Shown here in pieces: positions 8,865-18,289 of a stretch of 64,000 bases of DNA. Within the stretch, counting starts at the first letter, position 1. Each line of letters opens with the position of its first letter. The notes under the pieces are model-generated. The model did no database searches. It saw nothing but the letters and a program-made list of their open reading frames with translations, and was not told the DNA's origin. The DNA comes from an uncultured Roseburia sp. (GTDB lineage Bacteria; Bacillota; Clostridia; Lachnospirales; Lachnospiraceae), in contig CAMFYL010000005.1 in assembly GCA_946002055.1 (NCBI GenBank), positions 1 through 64,000 on the forward strand. Reading direction: 5' to 3'. A program made the translations under genes and the position numbers.

Positions 8865-9641
8865 CTAGCTTAGGACATTAACCAACAAGATTGCTGTACC
8901 CAGTACCGTTAGAACCACGCCGGTGGCGCGATTTAAGGTTGCCGCACTGGCTTTGTTGGCAAACAGGGCTGCGATGCGGGCCCACAGCAAAGTGAAGATG
9001 ACACACAACACCAGTGGCAACATATCAGGCATTCCCCCAATCACAAAATGACTGCCTGCTCCGGTCAGCGCTGTAAAGGTCATAATAAATACGCTGGTTC
9101 CCACTGCCGTCTTCAGTTCGTAACCAAGAATACTTGTCAAAAGCAGAAGCATCATCATACCGCCACCGGCACCAACGAAACCGCAGATAAAGCCCACCAT
9201 AATACCACTTATAATGGACTGGAATAATCGCTTTTGAGGAGACACATCATTCATTGCCTCCTTCGTGGTCATAATAGGGCGAACAATAAACTTAATACCC
9301 AAAAGCAAGGTCATTACCGTGGAGAATCCACCCATGGTAGCATTGGGCACTTTGCTTGCCACAAAGCTTCCCACAAAGGTGAAAAGCAATACCGTGAACA
9401 TCATGACCAAGCCATTTCGGATGTCTAAGTTCTTATTCTTTCCATAGGTATATGCACTGATGGCACTTGCAAGCACATCACTGGCCAGGGCTATTCCCAC
9501 TGCCTGATAGGCCGGCATTCCCAAAAATGTAATCAGCATAGGACTAATCACAGCCGCGGCACTCATGCCCGCAAAGCCTGTCCCAAGTCCGGCTCCCATA
9601 CCGGCCAAAAAACATACTACAACTTTTATCAATATATCCAT
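8865..9641 (-). CDS. TauE/SafE-family membrane transporter
   Basis: A 258-residue polytopic membrane protein of the sulfite exporter TauE/SafE family, with about eight hydrophobic segments and two Gly-rich repeats: GMGAGLGTGFAGMSAA near the N-terminus and GFICGFVGAGGGMMM in the second half. Members export or import sulfur-containing or other small anions; the substrate here is unknown. The frame extends to a TTG at 9656, but the ATG at 9641 (MDILIK) sits nine nt after GGAG and was chosen. It stands alone, divergent from nth. Confidence 0.86.
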   Translation of the reverse strand: MDILIKVVVCFLAGMGAGLGTGFAGMSAAAVISPMLITFLGMPAYQAVGIALASDVLASAISAYTYGKNKNLDIRNGLVMMFTVLLFTFVGSFVASKVPNATMGGFSTVMTLLLGIKFIVRPIMTTKEAMNDVSPQKRLFQSIISGIMVGFICGFVGAGGGMMMLLLLTSILGYELKTAVGTSVFIMTFTALTGAGSHFVIGGMPDMLPLVLCVIFTLLWARIAALFANKASAATLNRATGVVLTVLGTAILLVNVLS

Positions 9642-9783
9642 TCCATGATTCTCCAATTGCTTCTCATACTTTGCTGTTAATTATACCATTTCCCGTAGGA
9701 AAACGCATTCCCTTTTATGATTATTCTTTGATATAATATAAAAAATTATATAGAGGTGTAAATATACAAAAGGAAACAGAACT

Positions 9784-10416
9784 ATGAGAAAAAAAGAACT
9801 GGCAACACTTGTCATTGAGCGATTAAAAAATGAATACCCAAAGACCCATTGCACCTTGGACTACGACGATGCTTGGAAGCTGCTGGTCAGCGTGCGATTG
9901 GCGGCACAGTGTACCGATGCCAGAGTAAATGAAGTGGTGCCATTTCTTTTCGCCCGCTATCCTTCCATTGAAGCTTTGGCAGAAGCACCTGTAGAAGACA
10001 TTGAGAAAATCGTTCACCCTTGCGGTCTTGGCAAAAGCAAAGCAAGAGATATCAGCGCATGCATGAAACGCCTTCGAGATGATTTTGACTGCAAAGTTCC
10101 AAGAAACTTTGACGCGTTGCTATCACTTCCCGGGGTAGGGCGAAAAAGTGCAAACCTGATTATGGGAGACGTGTTCGGTGAGCCTGCCATTGTAACAGAC
10201 ACTCACTGCATCCGTCTATGTAATCGCATTGGTCTTGTCGATGACACAAAAGAACCTAAGAAAGTAGAAATGGCGCTATGGAAAATCATACCGCCAGAAG
10301 AGAGCAACGACTTCTGTCACAGAATGGTTGACCACGGTCGTGCCGTCTGCACTGCCCGCACAAAACCAAATTGTGAATTCTGTTGCCTGTTTGATATTTG
10401 TAAAAAGAGGATTTAA
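9784..10416 (+). CDS. nth: Endonuclease III
   Basis: Base-excision repair DNA glycosylase/AP lyase for oxidised pyrimidines, 210 residues. The helix-hairpin-helix LPGVGRKSANLIM contains the catalytic Lys. The catalytic Asp is in IVTDTHCIRLCNRIGL. The C-terminal [4Fe-4S] loop has four cysteines in CTARTKPNCEFC then CLFDIC; the first spacing is seven residues rather than the usual six. A TATAAT-like -10 lies at 9733-9738. It is convergent with and directly abuts the J-domain gene (the two stop codons touch), with no terminator between. Confidence 0.95.
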   Translation: MRKKELATLVIERLKNEYPKTHCTLDYDDAWKLLVSVRLAAQCTDARVNEVVPFLFARYPSIEALAEAPVEDIEKIVHPCGLGKSKARDISACMKRLRDDFDCKVPRNFDALLSLPGVGRKSANLIMGDVFGEPAIVTDTHCIRLCNRIGLVDDTKEPKKVEMALWKIIPPEESNDFCHRMVDHGRAVCTARTKPNCEFCCLFDICKKRI

Positions 10417-10890
10417 TTATTTCTTTTTGGCAAGCTCCAAAATTGCCTCAATAGCTCTGGCAGTACGAATGGCATTGATTTGTTCCATGGCCTCATCGTA
10501 CTGCCTTTGTTGTTTGATTTCCTTTTGCCGCTCCTTTAGGGCGGCCTCTTTTTCTTTCTTGCGCTGAGCCTTCGTCTTCTCCCATTTCGCATAAGCCGCC
10601 TCTGACTCTTTTCTCTGATTCATCCAAGACTGACCACCATCATTCCCAAGCACACGAGGAGCCTTTGGAACCGACTGATACACATGCATCGCCTGTTTTT
10701 GTGTGTCCATCAAATATTCGTATGCTGCCACAATATCATAATATTGCCAGTGCAGCTCACGATTGGGCTGAGCGTCCGGATGATACCTTTTCGACAGTTC
10801 CTTATACGCTCTCTTTATCATCCCCTCATCAGCCGTGGCAGGAAGTCCCAGCACCATACAAGCCTCTGCCCTACTTCTAATCTCCGACAT
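10417..10890 (-). CDS. Small J-domain (DnaJ-like) protein
   Basis: 157 residues. An N-terminal J domain (about 1-65) with the HPD motif in KRYHPDAQPN, followed by a highly charged, probably coiled-coil region rich in Lys/Glu/Arg (EKTKAQRKKEKEAALKERQK). It has no Gly/Phe or zinc-finger region, so it is not a full DnaJ; it would stimulate an Hsp70 ATPase for some specific client. GGGAGG precedes the ATG. No chaperone gene is adjacent. Confidence 0.85.
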   Translation of the reverse strand: MSEIRSRAEACMVLGLPATADEGMIKRAYKELSKRYHPDAQPNRELHWQYYDIVAAYEYLMDTQKQAMHVYQSVPKAPRVLGNDGGQSWMNQRKESEAAYAKWEKTKAQRKKEKEAALKERQKEIKQQRQYDEAMEQINAIRTARAIEAILELAKKK

Positions 10891-10956
10891 TTCAGCCTCC
10901 CAATTGATCTATAATGCATCCATATACAGTATCCCTTTTACCGGATCTATAATCAT

Positions 10957-12183
10957 CTATTGTAGTATATGTTTAATCTCTCCCACAAAGTACAAGGACC
11001 CAAAGACGATGAGTCGTCGTCCCGTTTCACCAGCCAAATCCATACCGACGGATAACGCCTTATGAACATCAGCATAAGCTGTAGCAGGGCATCCGGCTTC
11101 GCGGATTTCATGCGCCAATGCTTCCCCTTGCAAAGAGCGTTCACTCTCCACGGTGACGGTGAGAAAGCGTTCAGCGATGGGTAACATGTGTCGAATCATA
11201 CCCATATAATCCTTATCCGCCATCACCCCCATAAGGAAAATAAACTGCTCATTTCGATACATTTCTTTCAATGAGTTGAATAATGCCTCAACGCCCTGGG
11301 GATTGTGTGCACCGTCCACCATGACGAAGGGATTTTCCGATAAAATTTCCATTCTTCCCGGCCATTTTGCAGCAGCAATTCCTCGAGAAATCGCATCATT
11401 TTTATCAAAAAGATATCCACTTTCTTTATTGAAAAGTGCTTCCACCATACCCACTGCAAGGGCGGCATTATCCCTCTGAAAGCCCCCATTTAAAGGGATT
11501 TCCAATGTTGAGATACTTGTCAACAAGTTATCCACATTTCTTGTTGGCACCCCAAGAAAGGCAGCTTTCTCTTCAATGACATTTCTGGCATTTTTATCCA
11601 TATTTCCAAGGACAGCTATGGTGCCTTTTTTTAAAACTCCCGCCTTCTCAGCCGCAATCTTTTCCAAGGTGTCTCCAAGCACATTCATATGGTCGAAACC
11701 GATATTGGTGAAAGCTGTTACAACTGGAACACATGATAGTCCAGCCGTGGAATCCTTGGCTCCCCCCAGACCTGTTTCCAACACAACATAGTCGCACCCC
11801 TGCTCCTTAAAATAGAGTATGGCCATGGCAAGACACATATCAAACATGGTGGGTTCCAAATCCATTTTCAGCTCTAATAATTGCTCTCCCAGACGAACCA
11901 CATCCTCTTCCGGAATCATTTCCTGGTTCACACAAATCCGTTCTCGAAAGCAAACAAGATGAGGAGATGTAAAACGTCCCACGACAAAATCGGCAGCCTG
12001 TAAGATACTACTTACAAAAGCTGCCGTTGAACCCTTGCCATTGGTGCCGGCAATATGTAAAATCTGCATTTTACTTTCCGGATGACCAAGACGCTCCATC
12101 ATCTCCTCTGTCACCTGTCTACCACATGCCTGACCAAATCTTCTCTTTGATTGAATCTGTTCTACAATTTCTTCGTATTGCAC
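10957..12183 (-). CDS. folC: Folylpolyglutamate synthase / dihydrofolate synthase
   Basis: Mur-ligase-like ATP enzyme that joins glutamate to folates (and often to dihydropteroate) in the cytoplasm. 408 residues, typical size. The N-terminal P-loop is HIAGTNGKGSTAAFVSSIL, followed by GRFTSPHLVCFRERI, the LETGLGGAKDSTA segment and a C-terminal ligase domain with MVDGAHNPQGVEAL. The start is a GTG at 12183, four nt after the degV stop codon with no strong separate ribosome site except GGTGG inside degV, so translational coupling is likely. Confidence 0.94.
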   Translation of the reverse strand: MQYEEIVEQIQSKRRFGQACGRQVTEEMMERLGHPESKMQILHIAGTNGKGSTAAFVSSILQAADFVVGRFTSPHLVCFRERICVNQEMIPEEDVVRLGEQLLELKMDLEPTMFDMCLAMAILYFKEQGCDYVVLETGLGGAKDSTAGLSCVPVVTAFTNIGFDHMNVLGDTLEKIAAEKAGVLKKGTIAVLGNMDKNARNVIEEKAAFLGVPTRNVDNLLTSISTLEIPLNGGFQRDNAALAVGMVEALFNKESGYLFDKNDAISRGIAAAKWPGRMEILSENPFVMVDGAHNPQGVEALFNSLKEMYRNEQFIFLMGVMADKDYMGMIRHMLPIAERFLTVTVESERSLQGEALAHEIREAGCPATAYADVHKALSVGMDLAGETGRRLIVFGSLYFVGEIKHILQ

Positions 12184-12186
12184 TTT

Positions 12187-13023
12187 CTATACCACCATGA
12201 TAACGCCTCCGTCGTTGGCATACATACTACTTACGCCTGCGGTATCCACAATAAAGATATCCTTGAAGTTCGCTACCTTTTCTACTTTTTCTTTTAATTG
12301 TAGTGCACGTTCTTTACAGTTGCAATGGGAAATTGCCACAATCTTCTTCTCGCAATCTGTAGTCACTTCCATCATAGACTGCACCATACGATCCAAAGCC
12401 TTGTTCATTCCTCTTGCCTGTGCTAACTGCTGAATACTGCCCTCATCTGTAGAGCCCATAATAGGCTTGATATTTAACGTGCTGGCAATCATTGCCTTCA
12501 GGTCACTGAGACGGCCAGCCTTGCGCAAGGTCTCCAGTGTCTCCAACACAAAGAAGGTGTGCTGTCCTGCAACATACTGTTCTACCACCTTCAAAATCTC
12601 TTCGTATTCCATTCCGGCATTTTCGCACGCAGCAATCTTAAGACCAATTAACGTCTGGCCAATCGATGCTGACTTTGAGTCAACAACCAGAACCTTCTTA
12701 TCCGGGTAGTCTTCCAAGTACATATCTCTTGCAAGGCACGCACTGTTATAGGATCCGCTTAACTTTGAGGACAGTGTAACCACATAGATATGATCAGCAT
12801 CGCACTCCATAGCTTCTAAATATGCATGGGGAGATGGACATGCGGACTTTGGTCCCTCATGGCTTGCAGCCACTTTCTTAAGGAAATCAGCCTGATCAAA
12901 GGTTTCATCATCTACAATTTCCTCCTGGCCAAGCTGCAATGTGAGAGCCACATTCTCATAATGGCCATCAGCCTTCATCTCTTCTGAAAGTTCTCCACAA
13001 CTATCTATAATAATCTTGTACAT
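12187..13023 (-). CDS. DegV-family fatty-acid-binding protein
   Basis: 278 residues. DegV proteins bind a fatty acid in a cleft between two alpha/beta domains and hand it to fatty acid kinase (FakB role). Seen: MYKIIIDSCGELSEEM N-terminus, SACPSPHAYLEAM, VVTLSSKLSGSYNSACLAR (ligand-contacting Ser region) and DSKSASIGQTLIGLKIA. AGGAGGAAGCG precedes the ATG. The next gene, folC, starts immediately after its stop. No fakA is in the window. Confidence 0.9.
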   Translation of the reverse strand: MYKIIIDSCGELSEEMKADGHYENVALTLQLGQEEIVDDETFDQADFLKKVAASHEGPKSACPSPHAYLEAMECDADHIYVVTLSSKLSGSYNSACLARDMYLEDYPDKKVLVVDSKSASIGQTLIGLKIAACENAGMEYEEILKVVEQYVAGQHTFFVLETLETLRKAGRLSDLKAMIASTLNIKPIMGSTDEGSIQQLAQARGMNKALDRMVQSMMEVTTDCEKKIVAISHCNCKERALQLKEKVEKVANFKDIFIVDTAGVSSMYANDGGVIMVV

Positions 13024-13133
13024 CGCTTCCTCCTAAACGCTTGCGGTTTTCTTTTTTATTTTACGTGGTTTTCATTACTACATCATATTAATACATAAAA
13101 CCACATTTGTAAATAGATTTTCGCAAAATCTTT

Positions 13134-14039
13134 TTACTGCTGATAATGGCAGGCTGTAGCGGTACACTCCGGAACGTCAAAGCAAACATCCAATTCATGG
13201 GTTTCCTGCATAAAAGCTGTGGTTGCATTGAGATAGTCATAGTTTACGAACTTCTGAATGGAGCTATCCGGCATAAGATATCGACTGTTTCCCCAGGTGG
13301 TATCTGTGAAGTAGTACTCCCCATCCAGACGCACCAGATTCCAGGCGTGGGCTTCCCCATTTGCCTTCCCCCTTACAACAGCACTCTGAATCCCCAACTG
13401 CTGAAGTAAATACTGTGTTGCATCGGCATATCCCTGGCATACCGTACTCTTTCCTAAAAATACGCTTAAGATATTCTGGTTATTTTCGCTATTCTTATTA
13501 TATTCCACTTGATTTACAAGGGTCTCAAACACATACTTAGATTTAGCAAAGTCAGAATCATTTGGTCCGATACCGGCCATCCACTCTTCCACCACCGCAT
13601 CAATCTGAGCCTGATACTCATCTGCCTGCTCTTTTGTCATGGTATATCGCGGCATAAATTCAATGCCGATGACCTGATCCATACTGGTGTAGGTGTTGAA
13701 CTGATAGCCATCGATCCAGAAAAGGCCGCCGTAATCCGCCATCACACAGTCGTAGACCTTCTGCAGCAAATCCTTATCCTTGGTCATCACCGCCACCTTT
13801 TCACTGTGCTGTAAAATACAATGCAACACCTGATCGTAGACAATCTTTTCTTCTTCCATTAGTTGCTGGTAGGCGTACTGTTCTGTGGAAATGGATGCAA
13901 CCTTCTCTGATTCCCCCACCACCATCTGTTCCATTTTTTTGTTCACCATACCTTTTGCCGTGTCCACCACACCGCATCCACTGATGCAGCAAGTCAAAAG
14001 GCTCAGCAACAAGCAGGCGCTAACAATTCTTTTTCTCAT
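13134..14039 (-). CDS. Transglutaminase-like lipoprotein
   Basis: A 301-residue secreted lipoprotein. The signal peptide ends in a lipobox (LTCCISGC, Cys22 as likely lipidation site). The C-terminal transglutaminase-like/cysteine-protease fold has a complete triad: Cys201 in STVCQGYADA, His231 in GEAHAWNLV and Asp246 in YYFTDTTWG. Members of this group remodel peptidoglycan or proteins, or act as peptidases; no more precise role can be read. GGAGGG precedes the ATG. A hairpin with a T-run sits 27 nt upstream of the start. Confidence 0.85.
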   Translation of the reverse strand: MRKRIVSACLLLSLLTCCISGCGVVDTAKGMVNKKMEQMVVGESEKVASISTEQYAYQQLMEEEKIVYDQVLHCILQHSEKVAVMTKDKDLLQKVYDCVMADYGGLFWIDGYQFNTYTSMDQVIGIEFMPRYTMTKEQADEYQAQIDAVVEEWMAGIGPNDSDFAKSKYVFETLVNQVEYNKNSENNQNILSVFLGKSTVCQGYADATQYLLQQLGIQSAVVRGKANGEAHAWNLVRLDGEYYFTDTTWGNSRYLMPDSSIQKFVNYDYLNATTAFMQETHELDVCFDVPECTATACHYQQ

Positions 14040-14066
14040 TTCAACCCTCCATTATGTTCATTACGA

Positions 14067-14094
14067 GAAAAGACGACATGCTTCGCACGCCGTC
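14067..14094 (-). terminator. Terminator-like hairpin upstream of the transglutaminase lipoprotein
   Basis: Minus strand 10-bp stem (14072-14081 with 14085-14094, two G-U pairs), GAA loop, then TTTTCTC. It ends about 100 nt after cspA but close to the next start. A possible promoter TTGACT-17-CATGAT just upstream would start the transcript almost at the stem, so it could be a leader attenuator rather than the cspA terminator. Confidence 0.55.
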
Positions 14095-14191
14095 CCACCC
14101 TAATCATGTTGTATCTCAATTTCCTAGTCAAATTTATACATATAAACCAAAAAGGTACATTGAAAACTGTCTGATTACTTCTCGTTGCAGA

Positions 14192-14395
14192 TTAACCTAC
14201 AACGGTTACATTAACTGCCTGTGGACCCTTAGCTCCATCAGTCACCTCGTACTCTACTTCAGCACCTTCCTTGAGGGTCTTAAATCCCTCCATGTTAAGT
14301 CCTGAAAAATGTACGAAAACATCATTTCCTTCTTCATCAGAAATGAAGCCGTAACCTTTCTGGTCGTTAAACCATTTTACTGTGCCCTTGCTCAT
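14192..14395 (-). CDS. cspA: Cold-shock protein (CspA family)
   Basis: A 67-residue single cold-shock OB domain, the canonical length. RNP1 [11 protein letters not shown] and RNP2 VFVHFSGL are present. It binds single-stranded RNA/DNA as an RNA chaperone. AGGTAC precedes the ATG. The leader (about 14396-14460) contains a small ACCTTG/CAAGGT stem, consistent with structured csp leaders. A TATGAT-like -10 can be seen around 14447-14456. Confidence 0.95.
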   Translation of the reverse strand: MSKGTVKWFNDQKGYGFISDEEGNDVFVHFSGLNMEGFKTLKEGAEVEYEVTDGAKGPQAVNVTVVG

Positions 14396-14479
14396 TACAG
14401 GTACCTCCCAATATAGTCTGCATCACCTTGCGATGACACAAGGTTAGCGTATCATACCCATTTTCAAAAGTAAAGAAAA

Positions 14480-14986
14480 TCAGGCAGATTTTTCCACAGC
14501 AATCTCCATTTTGCGAAGAAATGCCAGCACCCAGGAATCCCACGCGTTTGCCAGGGATTTGTCCAGAGAAAATGTGCGCTCACTACAACTTGTTGTCACT
14601 AGTAATTCCCCTTGTACATAGGAAATATTCATAGTCAAATTCGCAATATCCTCCGGATTGATTTGCAGCTGCTCTTGGGCAATGATCTGTGCCATCTGCT
14701 CTCTGGGACAAAGGAAGGAAAACCGGAAGGACTGAGGCGTCCGCTTTCCCTTAATCATCTCATAGCAAAGATGGCGCACACCACTAAAGGGGACACATCC
14801 CCCCGGCGTCAGTCCCTCTGACTCCATTTCCTCAGCTGTGAGAAAATCAGGGGTCACATGTCCATCAATCACATAACTTAGCTTAGAACGTATTTTAACC
14901 TCTGCCACCTCCCAAACATCAAATGCCTCTGTGGCCAGCAAATAGTTCATACACTTTTTTACATCTAAAACACGAAGCGCTAACAT
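14480..14986 (-). CDS. DUF5721 family protein
   Basis: A 168-residue soluble protein of unknown function, resembling DUF5721 proteins of Lachnospiraceae and relatives: MLALRVLDVKKCMNYLL at the start, EVAEVKIRSKLSYVIDGHV, and an FRFSFLCPREQM region that fits a beta-rich fold. No catalytic motif is evident and there is no signal peptide. AAGGAGAATGGT precedes the ATG. It lies between the Csp-like protease and cspA, with neither overlapping it. Family recall is from memory of sequence pattern. Confidence 0.72.
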   Translation of the reverse strand: MLALRVLDVKKCMNYLLATEAFDVWEVAEVKIRSKLSYVIDGHVTPDFLTAEEMESEGLTPGGCVPFSGVRHLCYEMIKGKRTPQSFRFSFLCPREQMAQIIAQEQLQINPEDIANLTMNISYVQGELLVTTSCSERTFSLDKSLANAWDSWVLAFLRKMEIAVEKSA

Positions 14987-15032
14987 ACCATTCTCCCTTC
15001 CTTCTCCCTAGTGTATCACACAAAATATTTGC

Positions 15033-16760
15033 CTACAACTGACGAAAAACTTCATATAAGTCAAGGGCTCCATACCCCCACAACCGGTTGGGATAAAGTT
15101 CTTCGGTCCCTCGACTTGCCCCTTGAATAAAAGCATTTTTTACCTGAGTGGTACTGGCTAAATTCAAAGGCTGCTTATTATCCTGTTGCAAAAACACAGC
15201 CGCCGCCCCGGCACAAATGGCAACTGCAGCACTTGTTCCGGTGGAAGCTTCATATTGTAACACCTCAGGACGTTCTCCGGAGCCTGCAACGGCCCCATCC
15301 ACCATAAATGCCGGTGCCACAATATCCGGCTTAATTTGTCCGTCAATGGTGAATCCCCTTCCACTCTCCAGCAAAATGCTATTCTGTCTCTGGTTGTAAC
15401 CACCTACTGTCAGTACTCTTTTTGCATTTCCCGGATCTTCTATGGTGGTATCCGGATTTGACGACAGAAAATAAACCTCCCCACATTGCAGCTGCTCTTC
15501 TGCCAAATACATATGAAAGGCCCCATCCACCATATTATTGGAATAAACCCGAAGGCGCCACACACCTGGAGCAGGTCGACGGAAGCGATAATAAATCATC
15601 TGCACCCCGGATATGGCTTCCGGTTGACTGTAATCAATGGACACCTCTGTTCCCTCCAGGGGAAATGTATACATCTGGCTCCCAGAAGCCTGAATGCCTG
15701 CAGGTGGTTGCAGCTGACCTGTGGGAGACACAAGGGCAACCTGATATCTGGCAGTTCCAACCGCCCACTGTTCCATAACAAAGCCGCAGGTATCCTCTCC
15801 CACAATGACTTCCACTTCCTTATAATCGGGAAGATTCGTAAGACTATTTGGCACTTCCTCCAGTGTGTTTTGCTGTTCTTTTGCAAATACATTTCCATAA
15901 TAATGTCTTCTGGAGGCCGCCATATTTCCCGTGCCACACACCACACACCTGCGATATAGTACTGCAATTTGATCTAAGTACAGAGATAAAGGGCTGTTAC
16001 CACTGTGATTTCCCAGACTGGTGCCAAGGGCAACACAAAGCACCAATGACTGGTTTCGACTTCTGGCCAGCTCGTTTAAAAACTTTGCACCCATAATCAA
16101 ATCGTTTTCCTGATAACAGATGGCATCCTCTGGTATAAAATAATAATCCTTTAAGTATTGTTTTGCTTCCTTAAGCTGTACCATGGCAATATCTGCTTTT
16201 GGAGCAGCACCACTATAGTCTCCCCTGGCCGATCCTGCCGCCACGCTTGCCACATATGTGCCGTGGCCTGTGACATCTCCATTGCCATATAAACTCATAT
16301 TCTCCTGTGTATACACCCGTCCATATGGCACCTCAGGTACCCCGGCAGCTGCATCACCGGATACATTTTCTTCCATATAATTTTGATTCCAGACAGCCAC
16401 CACTCTGGAATTTCCGGCTTCATCCATAAAAGCCGGGTGGGTGGTATCAATTCCGGAATCAAGGAAACCCAAAAGGACTCCTTCCCCGTCTAACGCCAGG
16501 GCAGGGTTTGCTTGCACCGCAATAATACCACTTTCTTCCAAAGCTTCTAGGGAAAGGGCCGTATAACATTTGGGGATAGCTGTGTAGGTGTAGTTTGCCA
16601 CGGAAAGGGGCGGGTACTGATTGGCTGGAACAAAAAGGATGGTGAATCCAAATCCACCATCCAATGTACATTCATCTCCTCCCAGAAGTGGGAGGAACTC
16701 GTTATTTCTCACAATAAAATCATAGTAATCATTTCCATATATTTCATCAAAGCAACTCAT
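15033..16760 (-). CDS. S8 subtilisin-like protease, Csp-like
   Basis: 575 residues. The catalytic triad is intact: Asp101 in LGFLDSGID, His166 in TGHGTYVASVAAG and Ser510 in STGTSAAVA. A large insertion (about 300-440) separates the His and Ser parts, as in clostridial Csp germination proteases that activate the cortex hydrolase SleC. There is no signal peptide; an N-terminal ~90-residue segment may be the prodomain. The window also carries ger genes, which fits a germination role, but no sleC is present, and similar proteases occur with other roles. The ribosome site before the ATG is weak, and a short ATGA..TCAT palindrome lies just upstream. Confidence 0.82.
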   Translation of the reverse strand: MSCFDEIYGNDYYDFIVRNNEFLPLLGGDECTLDGGFGFTILFVPANQYPPLSVANYTYTAIPKCYTALSLEALEESGIIAVQANPALALDGEGVLLGFLDSGIDTTHPAFMDEAGNSRVVAVWNQNYMEENVSGDAAAGVPEVPYGRVYTQENMSLYGNGDVTGHGTYVASVAAGSARGDYSGAAPKADIAMVQLKEAKQYLKDYYFIPEDAICYQENDLIMGAKFLNELARSRNQSLVLCVALGTSLGNHSGNSPLSLYLDQIAVLYRRCVVCGTGNMAASRRHYYGNVFAKEQQNTLEEVPNSLTNLPDYKEVEVIVGEDTCGFVMEQWAVGTARYQVALVSPTGQLQPPAGIQASGSQMYTFPLEGTEVSIDYSQPEAISGVQMIYYRFRRPAPGVWRLRVYSNNMVDGAFHMYLAEEQLQCGEVYFLSSNPDTTIEDPGNAKRVLTVGGYNQRQNSILLESGRGFTIDGQIKPDIVAPAFMVDGAVAGSGERPEVLQYEASTGTSAAVAICAGAAAVFLQQDNKQPLNLASTTQVKNAFIQGASRGTEELYPNRLWGYGALDLYEVFRQL

Positions 16761-16793
16761 AGTCTATGATATGAAACTTTTCATCATATGTGA

Positions 16794-18230
16794 CTATTCC
16801 CATCGATTCAAGATGCGCTGAATCTCAGAACGGATATAAATAGGCTTGTAGGGTCGTCCTACATAACCCTCAACTCCCAAAGAGCGGCAAGCCAGTACTG
16901 TCTGGGCGTCACGCAGAGCAGACACAAAGAGAATTGGCACCTTGCGCTCTGTCAATTTTAAGGTTCTCTCTGCAGTCTCTATGCCATTCATATCCGGCAT
17001 ATCCACATCCAAAAGAACCATATCCGGATATGGGTTCTCCTTTAAATACTTCAATAGTTGTTTACCCGAAGTCATCAGGGTTAAAGTATAATCACCTTTT
17101 AATATATCGTACAGAGCCTGCAAATTGCTCTTCATATCGTCTACCGCAATAATATGTGGCCTCTCATCCTTGCCCATCATCTTTCTGCGGGCTTCTTCCT
17201 TCTCCAAGGTCATCTTTACACTATCTTCTGCAATAGAAACCACAACGGACAGATTTTCTCTGTCTAACAAGTCTAAATCAGATCCATCCGCAAGACGGAC
17301 GATTGGACGAAGATTATGCTCTCCGGAATTCTCTTTCACAATGCCTTCTCTTCCATCCGACAAGGATATGCCGGTTCCCTTTGGATACAGCGGAACGCTC
17401 TTCACCAGCACGTCAACAATCTCCTGATCAAAGAGAATTCCACAGCCACCCATCATATACTCAATGGCTTCGCAAGGTGCATAGGGTTCCTTGTACGGAC
17501 GCTTTGATAACAGCGCATCGTACACGTCTGCCACGTGTAAAATCTTGGTAAAAAGAGTCTGTTCTTCTCCGCTGATACCGTTGGGATAACCGGTGCCATC
17601 CACATTTTCGTGGTGAAAAAGCACAGCTACTTTGATGGTTGCTGACAAATCAATGCGGTCTTTAATCAGTTCGTAGGATACCACCGGGTGTTCCTTCATA
17701 CGCTTATACTCTTCTCGCGTCAGACGGTCCGGTTTATTTAAAATTGTAGGTGGGATGGACAGTTTACCCAAGTCATGAAGAAGGGCTGCTGTTACCAGCT
17801 GTCCAATTTCCTTCTCCCCCAATCCCATTCCCATTCCGATGACACCACAGATGATGGCAACATTTAAGGAATGTCCATAGGTGTAGTCGTCAAAATTGCG
17901 AAGGTCCATCATATCCAGAGAAATCTTACCCTTAGATAAAATTTCCTCAACAATTGACTTTGCCACATCCATACAGCCGTCGATGTTCATAGAGCGAAGG
18001 CATTCCAATCCCTTGGTTCTCAATCCCGGTGAAATGGCTGATTCAATATCAATGTCCTCTGTCAATTCATCTCGGATGTACACGCCGGCATAGCCATACT
18101 CCATCAACTTCTCGATATAGTTGGCAGATAAAACAATATCTGTTCCCACAAGAGTTCTCCCCTTGGAATCGAAAATCTCTGTAGCCAGCTGCATTCCCGG
18201 TTGTGCTTCCTGCAATGGTACATATCTCAT
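16794..18230 (-). CDS. HD-GYP domain protein with C-terminal receiver domain
   Basis: 478 residues, cytoplasmic. An N-terminal ~110-residue region precedes the HD-GYP domain (about 115-290) with LLHDLGKLSIPP and DGTGYPNG, predicted to hydrolyse cyclic di-GMP. A linker follows, then a C-terminal CheY-like receiver (about 352-478) with the phospho-Asp in LLDVDMPDMNG and Lys in VGRPYKP. The usual order in such proteins is receiver first, so the arrangement is reversed. No kinase gene is adjacent. AGGAG is 11 nt before the ATG. Chemoreceptor and possible sigma-28 promoters in the window suggest a motile cell. Confidence 0.87.
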   Translation of the reverse strand: MRYVPLQEAQPGMQLATEIFDSKGRTLVGTDIVLSANYIEKLMEYGYAGVYIRDELTEDIDIESAISPGLRTKGLECLRSMNIDGCMDVAKSIVEEILSKGKISLDMMDLRNFDDYTYGHSLNVAIICGVIGMGMGLGEKEIGQLVTAALLHDLGKLSIPPTILNKPDRLTREEYKRMKEHPVVSYELIKDRIDLSATIKVAVLFHHENVDGTGYPNGISGEEQTLFTKILHVADVYDALLSKRPYKEPYAPCEAIEYMMGGCGILFDQEIVDVLVKSVPLYPKGTGISLSDGREGIVKENSGEHNLRPIVRLADGSDLDLLDRENLSVVVSIAEDSVKMTLEKEEARRKMMGKDERPHIIAVDDMKSNLQALYDILKGDYTLTLMTSGKQLLKYLKENPYPDMVLLDVDMPDMNGIETAERTLKLTERKVPILFVSALRDAQTVLACRSLGVEGYVGRPYKPIYIRSEIQRILNRWE

Positions 18231-18289
18231 TAACTTCTATACTCCTCTTTTGCTCATTCTCTGTCCCACCTTGCACGTCTCAAATATGT

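Noticed and set aside
10411..10420. Hidden terminator or overlap between nth and the J-domain gene
   Set aside because: The two stop codons simply abut; no hairpin is visible on either strand there.
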